Assembly: GCA_021824175.1 (NCBI GenBank)
Contig: JAKALP010000010.1
Span: forward strand, 124,001 to 188,000
Direction of reading: 5' to 3'
Source of the DNA: Deltaproteobacteria bacterium
GTDB taxonomy: Bacteria > Desulfobacterota > Desulfobacteria > Desulfobacterales > Desulfosarcinaceae
DNA length: 64,000 nt
A program made the translations under genes and the position numbers. Under the pieces are notes generated by a model, which had not been told where the DNA came from, did not search any database, and worked only from the letters and a program-made list of their open reading frames with translations. Positions 18,623 to 27,755 of this stretch are shown here, in pieces (within the stretch, counting starts at the first letter, position 1; each line of letters starts with the position of its first letter).

Positions 18623-19435
18623 TTAAAAGATTGCGAATGTCAGGCGAAGCCCCCATCTATACGTGTAGGAGTCTGGTTGAAGGTAATAATAATTTCCAAC
18701 ATACACCCTGTCTGACTCCCCGAATTGGAACGACTCATAGAAGAAACAGAGGCCAAATCTTTTGTATTCAAAAGTCGCATCAACATAGGGCGAAGGTATA
18801 AAGGCTTTAGGTTCAAGGGTAATCGTGCCCCCCAAGTCAACCGTATTGCGGACCCAAAGCGGTACAATGGCTCCGCCAGAGAGATTGAGCATGAAATCTG
18901 GCTTGAAAGGGAAGGCAAACGCAAGGCCAGCCTTGCTATAGAGGTCTATCCAGTTTTCGGTGTATCCAGTAGCGAAATCGTTACTTTGGATATCGCGACT
19001 CCATGGAGAAAATCCCAAATTTATGTTGGGCTCGACAAACAACCATTCTTTGCTGGTTTTGCAAAGCCAACCCAAATGGCCTTCTACGGTGGCGCCAAAG
19101 TAATTGACCTTGGTCTGGGCCGGAGTGCCATCCTGTGTCTGGCCATCGTAGTCGACCTTTCCAAAATTAAGCCGGAGCGTACCGCCGTAAGTCAGCCGGT
19201 AGGGATCATCTTCTGAGGTGTTTGATTTGCGGGTAAGGTATTGGAAAGTAAAACCGGTCCCCCATATTATGCCATCTTCTTGGAGAAGTTTTTCACCATT
19301 ATAATGCTCATCCCAATAGAAATCTGCGCCTTCAACAAAGACTTTGAGCTTATACTTGAAGGGGGCGTAATCATCGGCATGCAGGGTAGAAACTGAAACT
19401 AGGAGATATAAAACGGCGGCGAGGATTTTAGGCAA
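18623..19435 (-). CDS. Predicted outer-membrane beta-barrel protein
   Basis: An N-terminal signal peptide ends at about residue 20 (TLHA-DDY). The rest alternates hydrophobic and polar residues in aromatic-rich strands and ends in a terminal Phe (LRLTFAIF), the usual outer-membrane assembly signal. The 270-residue length suits a barrel of 10-12 strands. No specific family is recognised. It stands alone between the glucan synthase and the flavoprotein gene, both on the same strand but at a distance. Confidence 0.75.
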   Translation of the reverse strand: MPKILAAVLYLLVSVSTLHADDYAPFKYKLKVFVEGADFYWDEHYNGEKLLQEDGIIWGTGFTFQYLTRKSNTSEDDPYRLTYGGTLRLNFGKVDYDGQTQDGTPAQTKVNYFGATVEGHLGWLCKTSKEWLFVEPNINLGFSPWSRDIQSNDFATGYTENWIDLYSKAGLAFAFPFKPDFMLNLSGGAIVPLWVRNTVDLGGTITLEPKAFIPSPYVDATFEYKRFGLCFFYESFQFGESDRVYVGNYYYLQPDSYTYRWGLRLTFAIF

Positions 19436-19641
19436 GATTTATCTCCTTTTCATCAGGACAAGGTTGAGCAAGTAGGGTCGGTTCAAGAAAGGCTGTAATC
19501 ATCGAATGCGGCGAGTATGTCAAACCAGCAATTGTGTGTCAATCGCAGATTTTTTCGCTTGCTGCCCAAGCCCGGCGTCTTAACCAACATCCACGCCAAG
19601 GCGGGTCAACAAGCCTTATTGGCCGCCTATCGCGAGGACGG

Positions 19642-21489
19642 CTACTTCTCTTCCAGCAATTTTTCAAACACATAGGGCAGGCACTCTTCTTCGCGCATGG
19701 GGCGGCCCGCCACAGCCGAGTGCATGTCGAGCCATTCGCGCTTGTTGGCTGCGATATAAGTCGGCAGGTCGTGGGCTTCGAGGAAGTTTTGGGTGCGATG
19801 TTCCACCTGTTGCCAGGCGGCTTTGCGGATTTCGGGGTAAGCATTGATCAGGGCGTTGGCTCCAGCGATGTAGTGGGACCAGGCGCGTTCGGCTATGGGA
19901 AGTTTATAGATGCCCGCTGTTTGAATCATGGCATTAAATTCAGGCTGGTTAAAAAAGCGCAGAAATACTTCCAGGTAGAACTTGGCCATCTCCAGCACAC
20001 TAGAACCAAAAAAAGAGTTGAAGGCATCGTCGTCGATGTAGGCATCGGCCAGATACATGAAGTCTTTATCCAGATAGTTGACATTGTAGGTCTCGCTGTA
20101 GCCGCACAGGGCTTGAACCAGCGGGGCGTTGCGCAAAAAACCCACGCAGTTGATCACCACGTCAGCCTCGATGCGTTGATTCCCATTCACGATCACCCCT
20201 TGCTCGTAGAGGCTGGTAATGTCGCCCTTCACGGTTTTTAACTTCTTCAGGTAGTGACCGACGAACCAGATATCGGAGACACTGATGGTGTGGCCCGTGT
20301 GTTTGATTTTGCCCATCCAGCACTCCGGTTCGGTGGCGCCGCTGCGTTTATACAAGTTCTTCCATAGCAGCATATTGCGCATATTGCTTTTGTTGGCGTG
20401 CTTGAATTCGTCATCATAGGGCGTGGCAAAGTTCAGGTAGTCAATGATCTTGGGACAAACCGTGCCATGGCGCCGGCAAACCACGGTCACCTGTTTGGCC
20501 CCGGCTTCCAGGGCCGTGCGCGCATTTTCAATGGCAAAGGCGCCCATGCCAACCACCACGACCCGTTTGCCGCGCCAGTCAAGGCCCAGGGTTTCATCCG
20601 AAAAACCATTCAGGATGCGGCCCTGGAATTGCTTCTGGTTCTCCCATTGAATGCTTCGCGGGTCGCCTACGCGATCGTTGATGGCCAAAATTACTCCCTT
20701 GGCCGACAGGTGGTGCGTATGCCCTTCCCGGCGAAGCACGACTTCATACCCCGCATCATTTTTTGAGATTTTCTCCACGGTTGTGTTGAGAAATAGTTGA
20801 TCGCGGCTTTCATTGGCCAGGGCGGCAATGTCTTCCAATATCTCACGGGTCATGGAGTGATCGCGATTGGTACGATAGGATTGCTCGATCAAACGATATG
20901 CCCCTTCGGAAGAGTTGACCTGGGAAGTGGTGTTGGCATAGAGCGACCAGATCCCCCCCACAACGGCCCGTTTGTCCACCACGCAGAAAGAGAGCCCTTT
21001 TGATTTGATTTGCTGGGCCGCATAGAGCCCGGTGACCCCCGCGCCCACAATGCACACATCCACCTGCTGGGGCAGCGGCGCTGGATTTAACAAGCTCAGC
21101 TTTTGCGGTTTAATGGCAAAGTGGGATTGGGCCCAATCCTTGATGAGTTGGGGCAGGGCGGCCAATTCGCTCCCGGAAATGGGAATGATCTCCAGAGCTA
21201 ACGTCTGGGGGTCCAGCGTGGGGCTGGCCGGGCCGGCGACAAACAGGGCGTGCGGGTAACAGGTGGAGCGGATGGCCTTTAGTCGACCAAGCAAATCCAG
21301 AATGAACGGCGCTTGCTCGGCGCTGCAAAGAAATACAAAGGGCAGATCCGCGTAGGTGCGAAGTCGGTCAAGGGTGGCTTTGGCATCCTTGCTCTCTATG
21401 GATATCATGTGTTCAACCGCGGGTCTTAAGCCGCAAAAATCGGCCACTCGGAATCTTACAGGGTTCAGCGCTTGGTCAGTCGGAGTCAT
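19642..21489 (-). CDS. FMO-like FAD/NAD(P)-binding monooxygenase or oxidoreductase
   Basis: Residues 1-130 form an unrecognised N-terminal domain. An FAD-binding Rossmann motif (CIVGAGVTGLYAAQ), a region resembling flavin-containing monooxygenases (GGIWSLYANTTSQVN), and a second NAD(P)H-binding motif (VVVVGMGAFAIENAR) follow. The 615-residue length exceeds a simple FMO because of the extra N-terminal domain. It diverges from the MetE-core gene across 154 bases and lies 2 kb from a PKS gene. This context suggests, but does not show, tailoring of a small molecule. The substrate is unknown. Confidence 0.78.
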   Translation of the reverse strand: MTPTDQALNPVRFRVADFCGLRPAVEHMISIESKDAKATLDRLRTYADLPFVFLCSAEQAPFILDLLGRLKAIRSTCYPHALFVAGPASPTLDPQTLALEIIPISGSELAALPQLIKDWAQSHFAIKPQKLSLLNPAPLPQQVDVCIVGAGVTGLYAAQQIKSKGLSFCVVDKRAVVGGIWSLYANTTSQVNSSEGAYRLIEQSYRTNRDHSMTREILEDIAALANESRDQLFLNTTVEKISKNDAGYEVVLRREGHTHHLSAKGVILAINDRVGDPRSIQWENQKQFQGRILNGFSDETLGLDWRGKRVVVVGMGAFAIENARTALEAGAKQVTVVCRRHGTVCPKIIDYLNFATPYDDEFKHANKSNMRNMLLWKNLYKRSGATEPECWMGKIKHTGHTISVSDIWFVGHYLKKLKTVKGDITSLYEQGVIVNGNQRIEADVVINCVGFLRNAPLVQALCGYSETYNVNYLDKDFMYLADAYIDDDAFNSFFGSSVLEMAKFYLEVFLRFFNQPEFNAMIQTAGIYKLPIAERAWSHYIAGANALINAYPEIRKAAWQQVEHRTQNFLEAHDLPTYIAANKREWLDMHSAVAGRPMREEECLPYVFEKLLEEK

Positions 21490-21643
21490 TTCTCACAGCC
21501 TCTTGCGTTGATGTCTTATGGGGGGTGTTGATTGTTTTTGCAAACTTAGGACATATTATTAAAAAAACAAGTTTAGACCACCTGATAATTCCCAAGCATC
21601 GAAGCCAGACGATTTGGAAAACGCATAAAAGGAGCTCCTCGCC

Positions 21644-22780
21644 ATGGAAATTAAGACCACCCATGTGGGATCATTGCCCCGGCCGGCGGCCATGCAGACC
21701 CAGATATTGAAAAAAGAGACCATTACCCATGGGGATCTCAACACCTATCTGGCTGATATCCTGGAGCAGCAGATGGCCCTGGGCCTTTCTTACATCAACA
21801 ACGGCGAGCTGCCTCGGGCCGACTATGTGAGCGCCACGGTGGCGCGCATTGCCGGATTCGATGCCACGGGTGTGGCCCCCATTCCCAAGGACATGGAGGA
21901 ACTGCCCGAATATTCCCGACGTTTTGGCGGCCGCAATGGATTGATTACACTCAACCCCAAGGCACCGGTCAAACTGCCGGCGTGTTCCCGCCCCTTGGCC
22001 TATGTCGGCGAAGCGGCCCTGCGCCAGGAGCTGGAGATGATGGTCCGCGCCCACAGCGAGTTGAAGAAGAAATATCCCCAAAGTGAATCCCAACTCTTTT
22101 TTACGGCGCCGTCCCCCGGCACCGTCGCGCTCTTTCTGGAGAATAATTACTACCCCAATTATCAAGCCTATGTGGCGGCCGTGGGTGAAGTCCTTCGAAG
22201 GGAGTATGAGATCATCTCTTCCTATGGCGTGCTTCTGCAGGTTGATTGTCCGGATCTGGCCATGGGACGACATACCCGTTTTCGCCAGATGAAAGAAGAT
22301 CAATTCCTGGAAGTCATCGACATCAATGTGCGAGTCCTGAACCAGGCCCTGGCCAACATCGATGGGCGCAGCTGTCGGGCCCACATCTGCTGGGGCAACT
22401 ATGCCGGCACCCACCACTGCGACATCGAACTGAGCCACATCTTCGAGCCGATCATGCGAGTGGCGCCCAAATATATTTCCCTGGAATCCAGCAATCATCG
22501 GCATGCCCATGAGTGGGAAGTATTTAAGCGCTTCATCTTCCCGGAAGAAAAAGTGTTGATGCCGGGCGTCATTGACACCACCTCCACCATTGTGGAGCAT
22601 CCCCAATTGGTGGCGCAGCGCATCTTAACCTTTGCCCGCATCCTGGGGCCGGAGCGGGTGGTGGCCTCCACGGACTGCGGTTTTGCTTCCACGGCTTCGG
22701 CCGCCAGTGTGTCCGGAGAGGTGGCTTGGCTGAAATTGCAAGCCATGGTGGAGGGTGCCCGGCTGGCAAGCAGGCAGTAA
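21644..22780 (+). CDS. MetE-core (UROD/cobalamin-independent methionine synthase II-like) zinc thiol transferase
   Basis: This 378-residue protein matches the catalytic half of MetE and relatives such as epoxyalkane:coenzyme M transferase, which activate a thiol at zinc. The likely zinc ligands are visible: HIC in RAHICWGN, Glu in SLESSN, and Cys in STDCGFAS. The N-terminus (TTHVGSLPRP) is typical of the family, and the N-terminal half of full MetE is absent. A GGAG ribosome site precedes the ATG. The acceptor thiol and donor are unknown. It sits next to the divergent FMO-like gene. Confidence 0.82.
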   Translation: MEIKTTHVGSLPRPAAMQTQILKKETITHGDLNTYLADILEQQMALGLSYINNGELPRADYVSATVARIAGFDATGVAPIPKDMEELPEYSRRFGGRNGLITLNPKAPVKLPACSRPLAYVGEAALRQELEMMVRAHSELKKKYPQSESQLFFTAPSPGTVALFLENNYYPNYQAYVAAVGEVLRREYEIISSYGVLLQVDCPDLAMGRHTRFRQMKEDQFLEVIDINVRVLNQALANIDGRSCRAHICWGNYAGTHHCDIELSHIFEPIMRVAPKYISLESSNHRHAHEWEVFKRFIFPEEKVLMPGVIDTTSTIVEHPQLVAQRILTFARILGPERVVASTDCGFASTASAASVSGEVAWLKLQAMVEGARLASRQ

Positions 22781-22810
22781 CGTTCTTTCACAGTGTAGTA
22801 CTAATTTTTT

Positions 22811-22878
22811 TATCCGTGCCATCCGTGTCATCCGTGGTCAAAATTTTTTACCACGGATAGCACGGATTACACGGATGG
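22811..22878. repeat. Palindromic ATCCGTG repeat
   Basis: Three ATCCGTG units (ATCCGTGCC, ATCCGTGTC, ATCCGTGGTC) are followed by TTTTTTA and then the mirror CACGGAT units. The whole folds into a long hairpin between the MetE-core gene and the endolysin gene. It resembles a dispersed intergenic palindromic repeat and could also act as a terminator. Confidence 0.7.
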
Positions 22879-22914
22879 ATGCAATGCATCGAACCACAAA
22901 AGGGAGGCTTAACT

Positions 22915-23382
22915 ATGAGCACCTTCAAGTTGGGAGCCAAATCATTGAAAGAGCTCGAGGGCGTCCATGCGGATCTGGTGGCTGTGGTCAAGCGGGCCAT
23001 TGAACTCACGGTGCAGGATTTTGCCGTGCATGACGGCCTGCGCACCTTGGAAGAACAGCGGCGGCTGGTGGCCCAAGGGGCCAGCCAAACGCTGGATTCC
23101 CGGCACGTCACCGGCCATGCCGTGGATCTGGTGCCTTATATTAACGGCAAGCTGCGCTGGGAATGGGACCCAATTTATAAAATTGCCGATGCCGTGCGGG
23201 TGGCGGCCAGGGAGAAGAATATTCCTATCCGCTGGGGCGGGGCCTGGGATGTCGCGTTCACCGAGGTGGATGATTCACCCGAAGATCTCGTGGCCGATTA
23301 CACCGCCCGGCGACGCCAGGCAGGCAAGAAGGCCTTTATCGATGGCCCCCATTACGAGCTGCCCAAGGCCAAATATCCCTAG
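22915..23382 (+). CDS. Phage-type M15 endolysin (L-alanyl-D-glutamate peptidase-like)
   Basis: The 155-residue protein has the start typical of phage endopeptidases (KLGAKSLKELEGVHADL). Zinc-ligand motifs are SRHVTGHAVDLVP (His and Asp) and GPHYEL (His). It would cleave peptide crosslinks in peptidoglycan. No signal peptide is visible, as in phage enzymes that need a holin. No holin, spanin or other phage gene is nearby, so it appears isolated or domesticated. The start is the ATG behind AGGGAGG, 12 codons inside the longest open frame. Confidence 0.88.
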   Translation: MSTFKLGAKSLKELEGVHADLVAVVKRAIELTVQDFAVHDGLRTLEEQRRLVAQGASQTLDSRHVTGHAVDLVPYINGKLRWEWDPIYKIADAVRVAAREKNIPIRWGGAWDVAFTEVDDSPEDLVADYTARRRQAGKKAFIDGPHYELPKAKYP

Positions 23383-23441
23383 CGGTCTTGAGGTGAAGCA
23401 GAATTACCCGCTGGTGGTTAGAAGCACGATTCCTATTGCCA

Positions 23442-26417
23442 TTAATTGACGCGGATTTGTCGGGTCAGGGTCAAAATTTGATCTACCAGCTGATCGATGA
23501 GCGGGAATTCAAAGACCACATCCGGGTCCAGCTCGATCTTCAGCTCTTCTTCCAGTTGGGAGACCAGTTCCGTGATACTCATGGAATCCAGGCCTTGTTC
23601 GGTCAAGGCGATTTGCGGATCGATGGTTTCAATGCTGGTCAGACTGAAGAAGAGCGCATTGATCCGGGCCATAATATCTTCGCGGGTCGGCCCCGCGCCA
23701 GTGTCCTTGGATTTACTTTCGCTGCGCCCCCTCTTTTCTTCAAGAATCCCCACCAGTTGGTCGATCAACGGGTAGTCAAAAAGTAGGTCCGGGTCCAGTT
23801 CCAACTTTAATTCTTCTTCCAGCAGGCTGATCAGCTCCGTGGCGCTCATGGAGTCCAGCCCTTGCTCGGCCAGGGGCAGATCTTTGTCGATCTGCTCGAT
23901 GCCGGTGAGCCTGAAAAAAAGGTTGGACACCAGGGATCGGAGATCTTGATCGGTGGTTTGTGCTTTGGCTGGTTCGTTCGTTTCTTTCTTTACTACGGCC
24001 GCGGCTTCCTGAAAAAAAGTGTGTTTCAGGGCCGGCGCGCCGGCGCGATCAAAGGGAATGGCGATGGGTTGCACGGCTTTGCGCACGGTTGGCGCCACGC
24101 CCTTTACCACGATGTGGGCATTGGTACCGCCAAAGCCAAAGCTGCTGATCCCGGTGTAAGCCAGCGGATCGAGGGGCGTTTGCTGGGTCACCACCTGGAT
24201 AGGGTGGGAGCCAAAGTCGATGAAGGGGTTGGGACGATTCAGATGCAGGTTGGGCGGAATGGCGCCGAAATTGAGCGCCAGCACGGCCTTGATCAGGCCG
24301 GCCATGCCGGCCGCCGACTCCAGGTGGCCCAGATTGGATTTGACCGCGCCCAGGTAGCAGAGACCGGCGCGCTCCTTGGCCACCGTGTTTTGGATGGCGG
24401 AAACTTCAATGGGGTCGCCGATTTTGGTGCCCGTGCCATGGCACTCCACATAGGTGATTTGTTGGGGCGCAATGCCGGCTTCCTGGCAGGCGGCCCGAAT
24501 AACTTCTTCCTGGGCCTCGGGATGGGGTGCCGTCAGGGTCTGGGCCCGGCCGCCGTTTTGATTGACTGCTGAACCGGAAAGCTCGGCATAGTAGTTATTC
24601 GCCAGCTCCTTGTTGACCAGCAGCACCAAGCCGCCGCCCTCGGCCCGACCATAACCGTCGGCCGCGTCGTCAAAGGTTTTACAGCGATCATTTTTGGAAA
24701 GAAAACCCGAGCGCCGCATGGCATCGGAAAAGCCGCGATCCAGAATCATGTTGACGCCGCCGGCAATGGCGTAATCCACCCGGCCGGCCTCGATGTCCTT
24801 GGCGGCATAGTGCAGGGCCACCAGAGAAGAAGAGCAGGCCGTGTTGGAAACCCAGCTGGGGCCGCGCAGATCGTAGTGATAGCTGATGCGGGCCGCGATG
24901 ATGCTGGGGTTGGTGCCCGTGGGGTAGTAAACCGATTGGAGGTTGCCGGCGTACTCCTGGCTCCAGGCGCCGATGTAGACCCCCACGCGTCGGCGGTCGA
25001 GAGTTTGGGGGTCGAGCCCCGCATCGCGCCAAAGCATTTCAGTTAATTCCAGGGCCAGAATCTGCTGAGGGTCCATGGTCTGGGCCTCGGCTTCGGCAAT
25101 ACCGAAGAATTTAAAATCAAAGCGCGTCAGCGTGTCATTTAAAAAACCGGCTTCCAAACCAGCGCGGCCGGGGTTGGGGCCCACCTGATCCCGCCGGCTG
25201 AGCAGCATTTGCCAGAATTGGGGCAAGGTCTCCACATCCTTCGGAAAACGGCAGCTCATGCCGGCAATAACCACGCTGTTTTTCCGACTGCCCGTTGAAA
25301 GTACTTCCTGTTCGGTCTGGCTTATGCCGAAACCTTTAATCAACTGATCAATGGTTTTATAGCGGTAGAAATCCTGGGGCGCCAGGGAAGGGAAGAACGC
25401 CTGAAGATGTTCGGACATCTCCGTGAAGGTGATGGAAGTAAAACCCTGGTAGGCCAGGGCGATCTTGAAATCCAGCGGATCTTTGAATGCCTTGAGATGC
25501 TGTTTCAAACTCTCCACGAAGACGGCCTCATCCAGTTGCCGGCGCTGATGCAAAATCCAGCGGATTTCATCTTCGCCTCTAAACATGGAGGAAGCATAAC
25601 TGTATTTGTCAAAGACGCGGCAGCACTGTTCCAGCACGGGATGAAAGCCGATTTCGATGATTTGCCATTTCTCACCGGCATATTGTTCTTTAATCGCCCC
25701 CATGGCGGCCACAAAATCCACGGTGCCGGTGAGCCAGCGTCGCCAATACCCGGCATCCAGTTGGGTTTCAAACCGCCCGGTAACGCCCGACATGAAGATC
25801 CCGTCCGTGATGCGCTGAGACGGCGCCACATCGACCTGATCGAAGAATCGCCGGTAATCGGGATGGTGCCAGGGGTGGGGCAGGCGCAGACGCACAAACT
25901 CGGGATGATTCTTTAAAACCGGCGCCAACTCTTCGGCATAGCCGCTCAGGGTGACATGTTTGCGGTCCCCATCCATAAAATTGATGGAAGAGACGTGGAC
26001 CAGCAGGCCGGCGATTTGCTCGTCGGACAAGCGGCCATGCCACATCTCGCCTTCCAACTGAGCGGTGATGGCGCCGATGCGGTGGGTCAGCAGGATCACC
26101 TCCTCCAGAGAATAGAGTCCGGCCTGATACGCGGCCGCCAGCTCACCAATGCTGTGGCCGATGACTGCATCGGGTCGATAACCCCACGCGGTCCAAAGGT
26201 CGGCCAGGCAAATCTGTGTCACCAGGGTCAACAGCGGGCTCTGGGGGCAGCGATGGCGCCCGATTTCAGCCTGCCATAGCCCATCCAAGTCCAGATTCAA
26301 TCTGGCTTTAACAATGGCTTCGATTTCCGGCCAGCGTTTCGAGTGTTTGATGAGGGTTGATCGGCTGTGATCGTGGCTGGTGCCTTCGCCGGAGTATAAA
26401 AAGAGGACGCGCTTCAT
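23442..26417 (-). CDS. Type I polyketide synthase module, AT-(ACP-like)-KS-ACP-ACP
   Basis: The 991-residue protein starts with an acyltransferase (catalytic GHSIGE, Ser about 89). A carrier-like segment follows (GFTSITFTEM near 355) with Ser in the phosphopantetheine position but Thr in place of the usual Asp. A full ketosynthase has TACSSS, ECHGTGTKIGDP and NLGHLESAAG, and two tandem acyl carrier proteins each carry GLDSMS. Ketoreductase, dehydratase and thioesterase domains are absent. The AT-first order is unusual, since normal modules read KS-AT. The start is the ATG behind GAGGTGG. The product cannot be predicted; the nearby FMO-like and MetE-core genes may act with it. Confidence 0.88.
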   Translation of the reverse strand: MKRVLFLYSGEGTSHDHSRSTLIKHSKRWPEIEAIVKARLNLDLDGLWQAEIGRHRCPQSPLLTLVTQICLADLWTAWGYRPDAVIGHSIGELAAAYQAGLYSLEEVILLTHRIGAITAQLEGEMWHGRLSDEQIAGLLVHVSSINFMDGDRKHVTLSGYAEELAPVLKNHPEFVRLRLPHPWHHPDYRRFFDQVDVAPSQRITDGIFMSGVTGRFETQLDAGYWRRWLTGTVDFVAAMGAIKEQYAGEKWQIIEIGFHPVLEQCCRVFDKYSYASSMFRGEDEIRWILHQRRQLDEAVFVESLKQHLKAFKDPLDFKIALAYQGFTSITFTEMSEHLQAFFPSLAPQDFYRYKTIDQLIKGFGISQTEQEVLSTGSRKNSVVIAGMSCRFPKDVETLPQFWQMLLSRRDQVGPNPGRAGLEAGFLNDTLTRFDFKFFGIAEAEAQTMDPQQILALELTEMLWRDAGLDPQTLDRRRVGVYIGAWSQEYAGNLQSVYYPTGTNPSIIAARISYHYDLRGPSWVSNTACSSSLVALHYAAKDIEAGRVDYAIAGGVNMILDRGFSDAMRRSGFLSKNDRCKTFDDAADGYGRAEGGGLVLLVNKELANNYYAELSGSAVNQNGGRAQTLTAPHPEAQEEVIRAACQEAGIAPQQITYVECHGTGTKIGDPIEVSAIQNTVAKERAGLCYLGAVKSNLGHLESAAGMAGLIKAVLALNFGAIPPNLHLNRPNPFIDFGSHPIQVVTQQTPLDPLAYTGISSFGFGGTNAHIVVKGVAPTVRKAVQPIAIPFDRAGAPALKHTFFQEAAAVVKKETNEPAKAQTTDQDLRSLVSNLFFRLTGIEQIDKDLPLAEQGLDSMSATELISLLEEELKLELDPDLLFDYPLIDQLVGILEEKRGRSESKSKDTGAGPTREDIMARINALFFSLTSIETIDPQIALTEQGLDSMSITELVSQLEEELKIELDPDVVFEFPLIDQLVDQILTLTRQIRVN

Positions 26418-26516
26418 TTTCCACCTCAATGATTTTGTCTATGCATGTTGACGGGCACTATTACCATCGGGTGGAATCTTGTCAAAAGGCGGCTATAAAC
26501 CATCTCAAAAAGAAAA

Positions 26517-26540
26517 AGGGCCGTGGTTACCCACAGCCCT
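26517..26540 (-). terminator. Rho-independent terminator of the xylan cluster
   Basis: On the minus strand AGGGCTGTGG-GTAA-CCACGGCCCT (one mismatch) is followed by TTTTTCTTTTT. It lies 68 bases beyond the stop of the last gene (GH62) of the leftward xylan-degradation cluster. Confidence 0.8.
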
Positions 26541-26607
26541 GAATTGAAGTTTTGGGCTTACTCTATTCTATCAGCCCTCGAAATAAGGAACCTTCCGAAG
26601 CAGCCCA

Positions 26608-27735
26608 CTATTTTTTAAACGTGAGCAGGCCTGGCCGATAGGGAAGCTTACCGTAGTCGCCGCTGGAGCTGGGATTGCGCCCCTGATAGAGCATCTGCAG
26701 ATTGCACGGATCGATGGTCATGGTCTGATCCGGATTACTGCGTATCAGATCCCCGTGGCTGATGTCGTTGGTCCAGAGGCCGCTCGGGAACGTGACGTTG
26801 GCTTTGCCGGCAAAGGGCTTGCTCTCGCTGGCGGCCAGCGGCGTCCATGAACCTCCCAGACTCGTGGCCGTGAAGGAACGGAAATATCTTCCGCCGCTGC
26901 CGATGGCTTCGACGATCATGAGGTACTGGTTCGCTCCTTTGACTTTATAGACCTGCACGGCCTCGAATAGGTTGTTCTGTGAATCGGACATGATGGTCGT
27001 GGCAGCGCCGAAGGTGCCCGGAAAGTTACCGATGGCCATGGAGGACCGGTAGACCTTGCCGTTATCGCCGGTGAAGAAGAGATAGCAATTGGTGCTGTCG
27101 CAGATCATCGTTTGATCGATGGGGCCCGTGCTGGAACCGGAGATGCTGCCGTTGAAGAGCGTGTGCCCCCAGGACCAGCCATTGGCATTGGCCGGGTTGC
27201 TTGAAGTGGCGTAGCTGAAGGCCGGCCCGCCCCACTGGTAGCAAAGCACCCAGACATTCTTCGGAGCGAAGTAGAACAGGGTCGGCGCGACGGCGTTTTG
27301 AGGCAGGGCCACCTGTTGGGCGGAGCCCATCTGAGACCAGTCATTGAAGACCATCATGGCCGATCCCCATGAAGACCCGGTATCGTGGGTCGTCATGTAG
27401 ACCACATGCTGGCCATTGTAATCGGCGGTGGTGAAATCCTTGAGCGACACCCAGCCGGATTTGGGTTGCGCCAGAGGGCCCGATGACGTCCACTGGAATG
27501 TTGACGGCAGTGAACAGGTGCCACTGCTGCTGGTGCTCGAAGAGCTGCTGGAACTGGAAGAACTGCTCGATGAAGAACTGGAGCTGCCGCTGTCGCACCC
27601 TCCCGAACTGCTCGAAGATGAGTTGGAGCCTGAACTAGAGCTTGAGCTGCCGCTTGAGCCGCCATCACAGCCCAACGCTATAAAGCATAGGCCTAAAAGA
27701 ATAATTGCGGCTGAAAGAATATATCTCTTCTGCAT
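26608..27735 (-). CDS. GH62 alpha-L-arabinofuranosidase lipoprotein with polySer linker
   Basis: This enzyme is predicted to remove arabinose side chains from xylan. A lipobox signal (IALGC) is followed by a Cys-bounded serine tract (about residues 28-75). The GH62 catalytic domain begins [16 protein letters not shown] and contains [23 protein letters not shown] and MLYQGRNPS, all typical of the family. The protein would be anchored in a membrane with the enzyme on a flexible spacer. AAGGAGAT precedes the ATG; an upstream open-frame extension of 43 codons overlaps the GH10 gene and is rejected. It is the last gene of the cluster. Confidence 0.88.
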   Translation of the reverse strand: MQKRYILSAAIILLGLCFIALGCDGGSSGSSSSSSGSNSSSSSSGGCDSGSSSSSSSSSSSSSSSSSTSSSGTCSLPSTFQWTSSGPLAQPKSGWVSLKDFTTADYNGQHVVYMTTHDTGSSWGSAMMVFNDWSQMGSAQQVALPQNAVAPTLFYFAPKNVWVLCYQWGGPAFSYATSSNPANANGWSWGHTLFNGSISGSSTGPIDQTMICDSTNCYLFFTGDNGKVYRSSMAIGNFPGTFGAATTIMSDSQNNLFEAVQVYKVKGANQYLMIVEAIGSGGRYFRSFTATSLGGSWTPLAASESKPFAGKANVTFPSGLWTNDISHGDLIRSNPDQTMTIDPCNLQMLYQGRNPSSSGDYGKLPYRPGLLTFKK

Positions 27736-27755
27736 ATATATCTCCTTTATCATAA

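Noticed and set aside
19517-19675. Rightward 52-codon frame (MSNQQLCVNRRFF...) overlapping the 3' end of the FMO-like gene
   Set aside because: Codon use is gene-like, but it overlaps a well-supported gene on the other strand and has no recognisable family; kept only as a note.
27500-27670. Possible short tandem repeat or CRISPR-like array
   Set aside because: The repetition comes from polySer coding sequence; no constant repeats with unique spacers exist.
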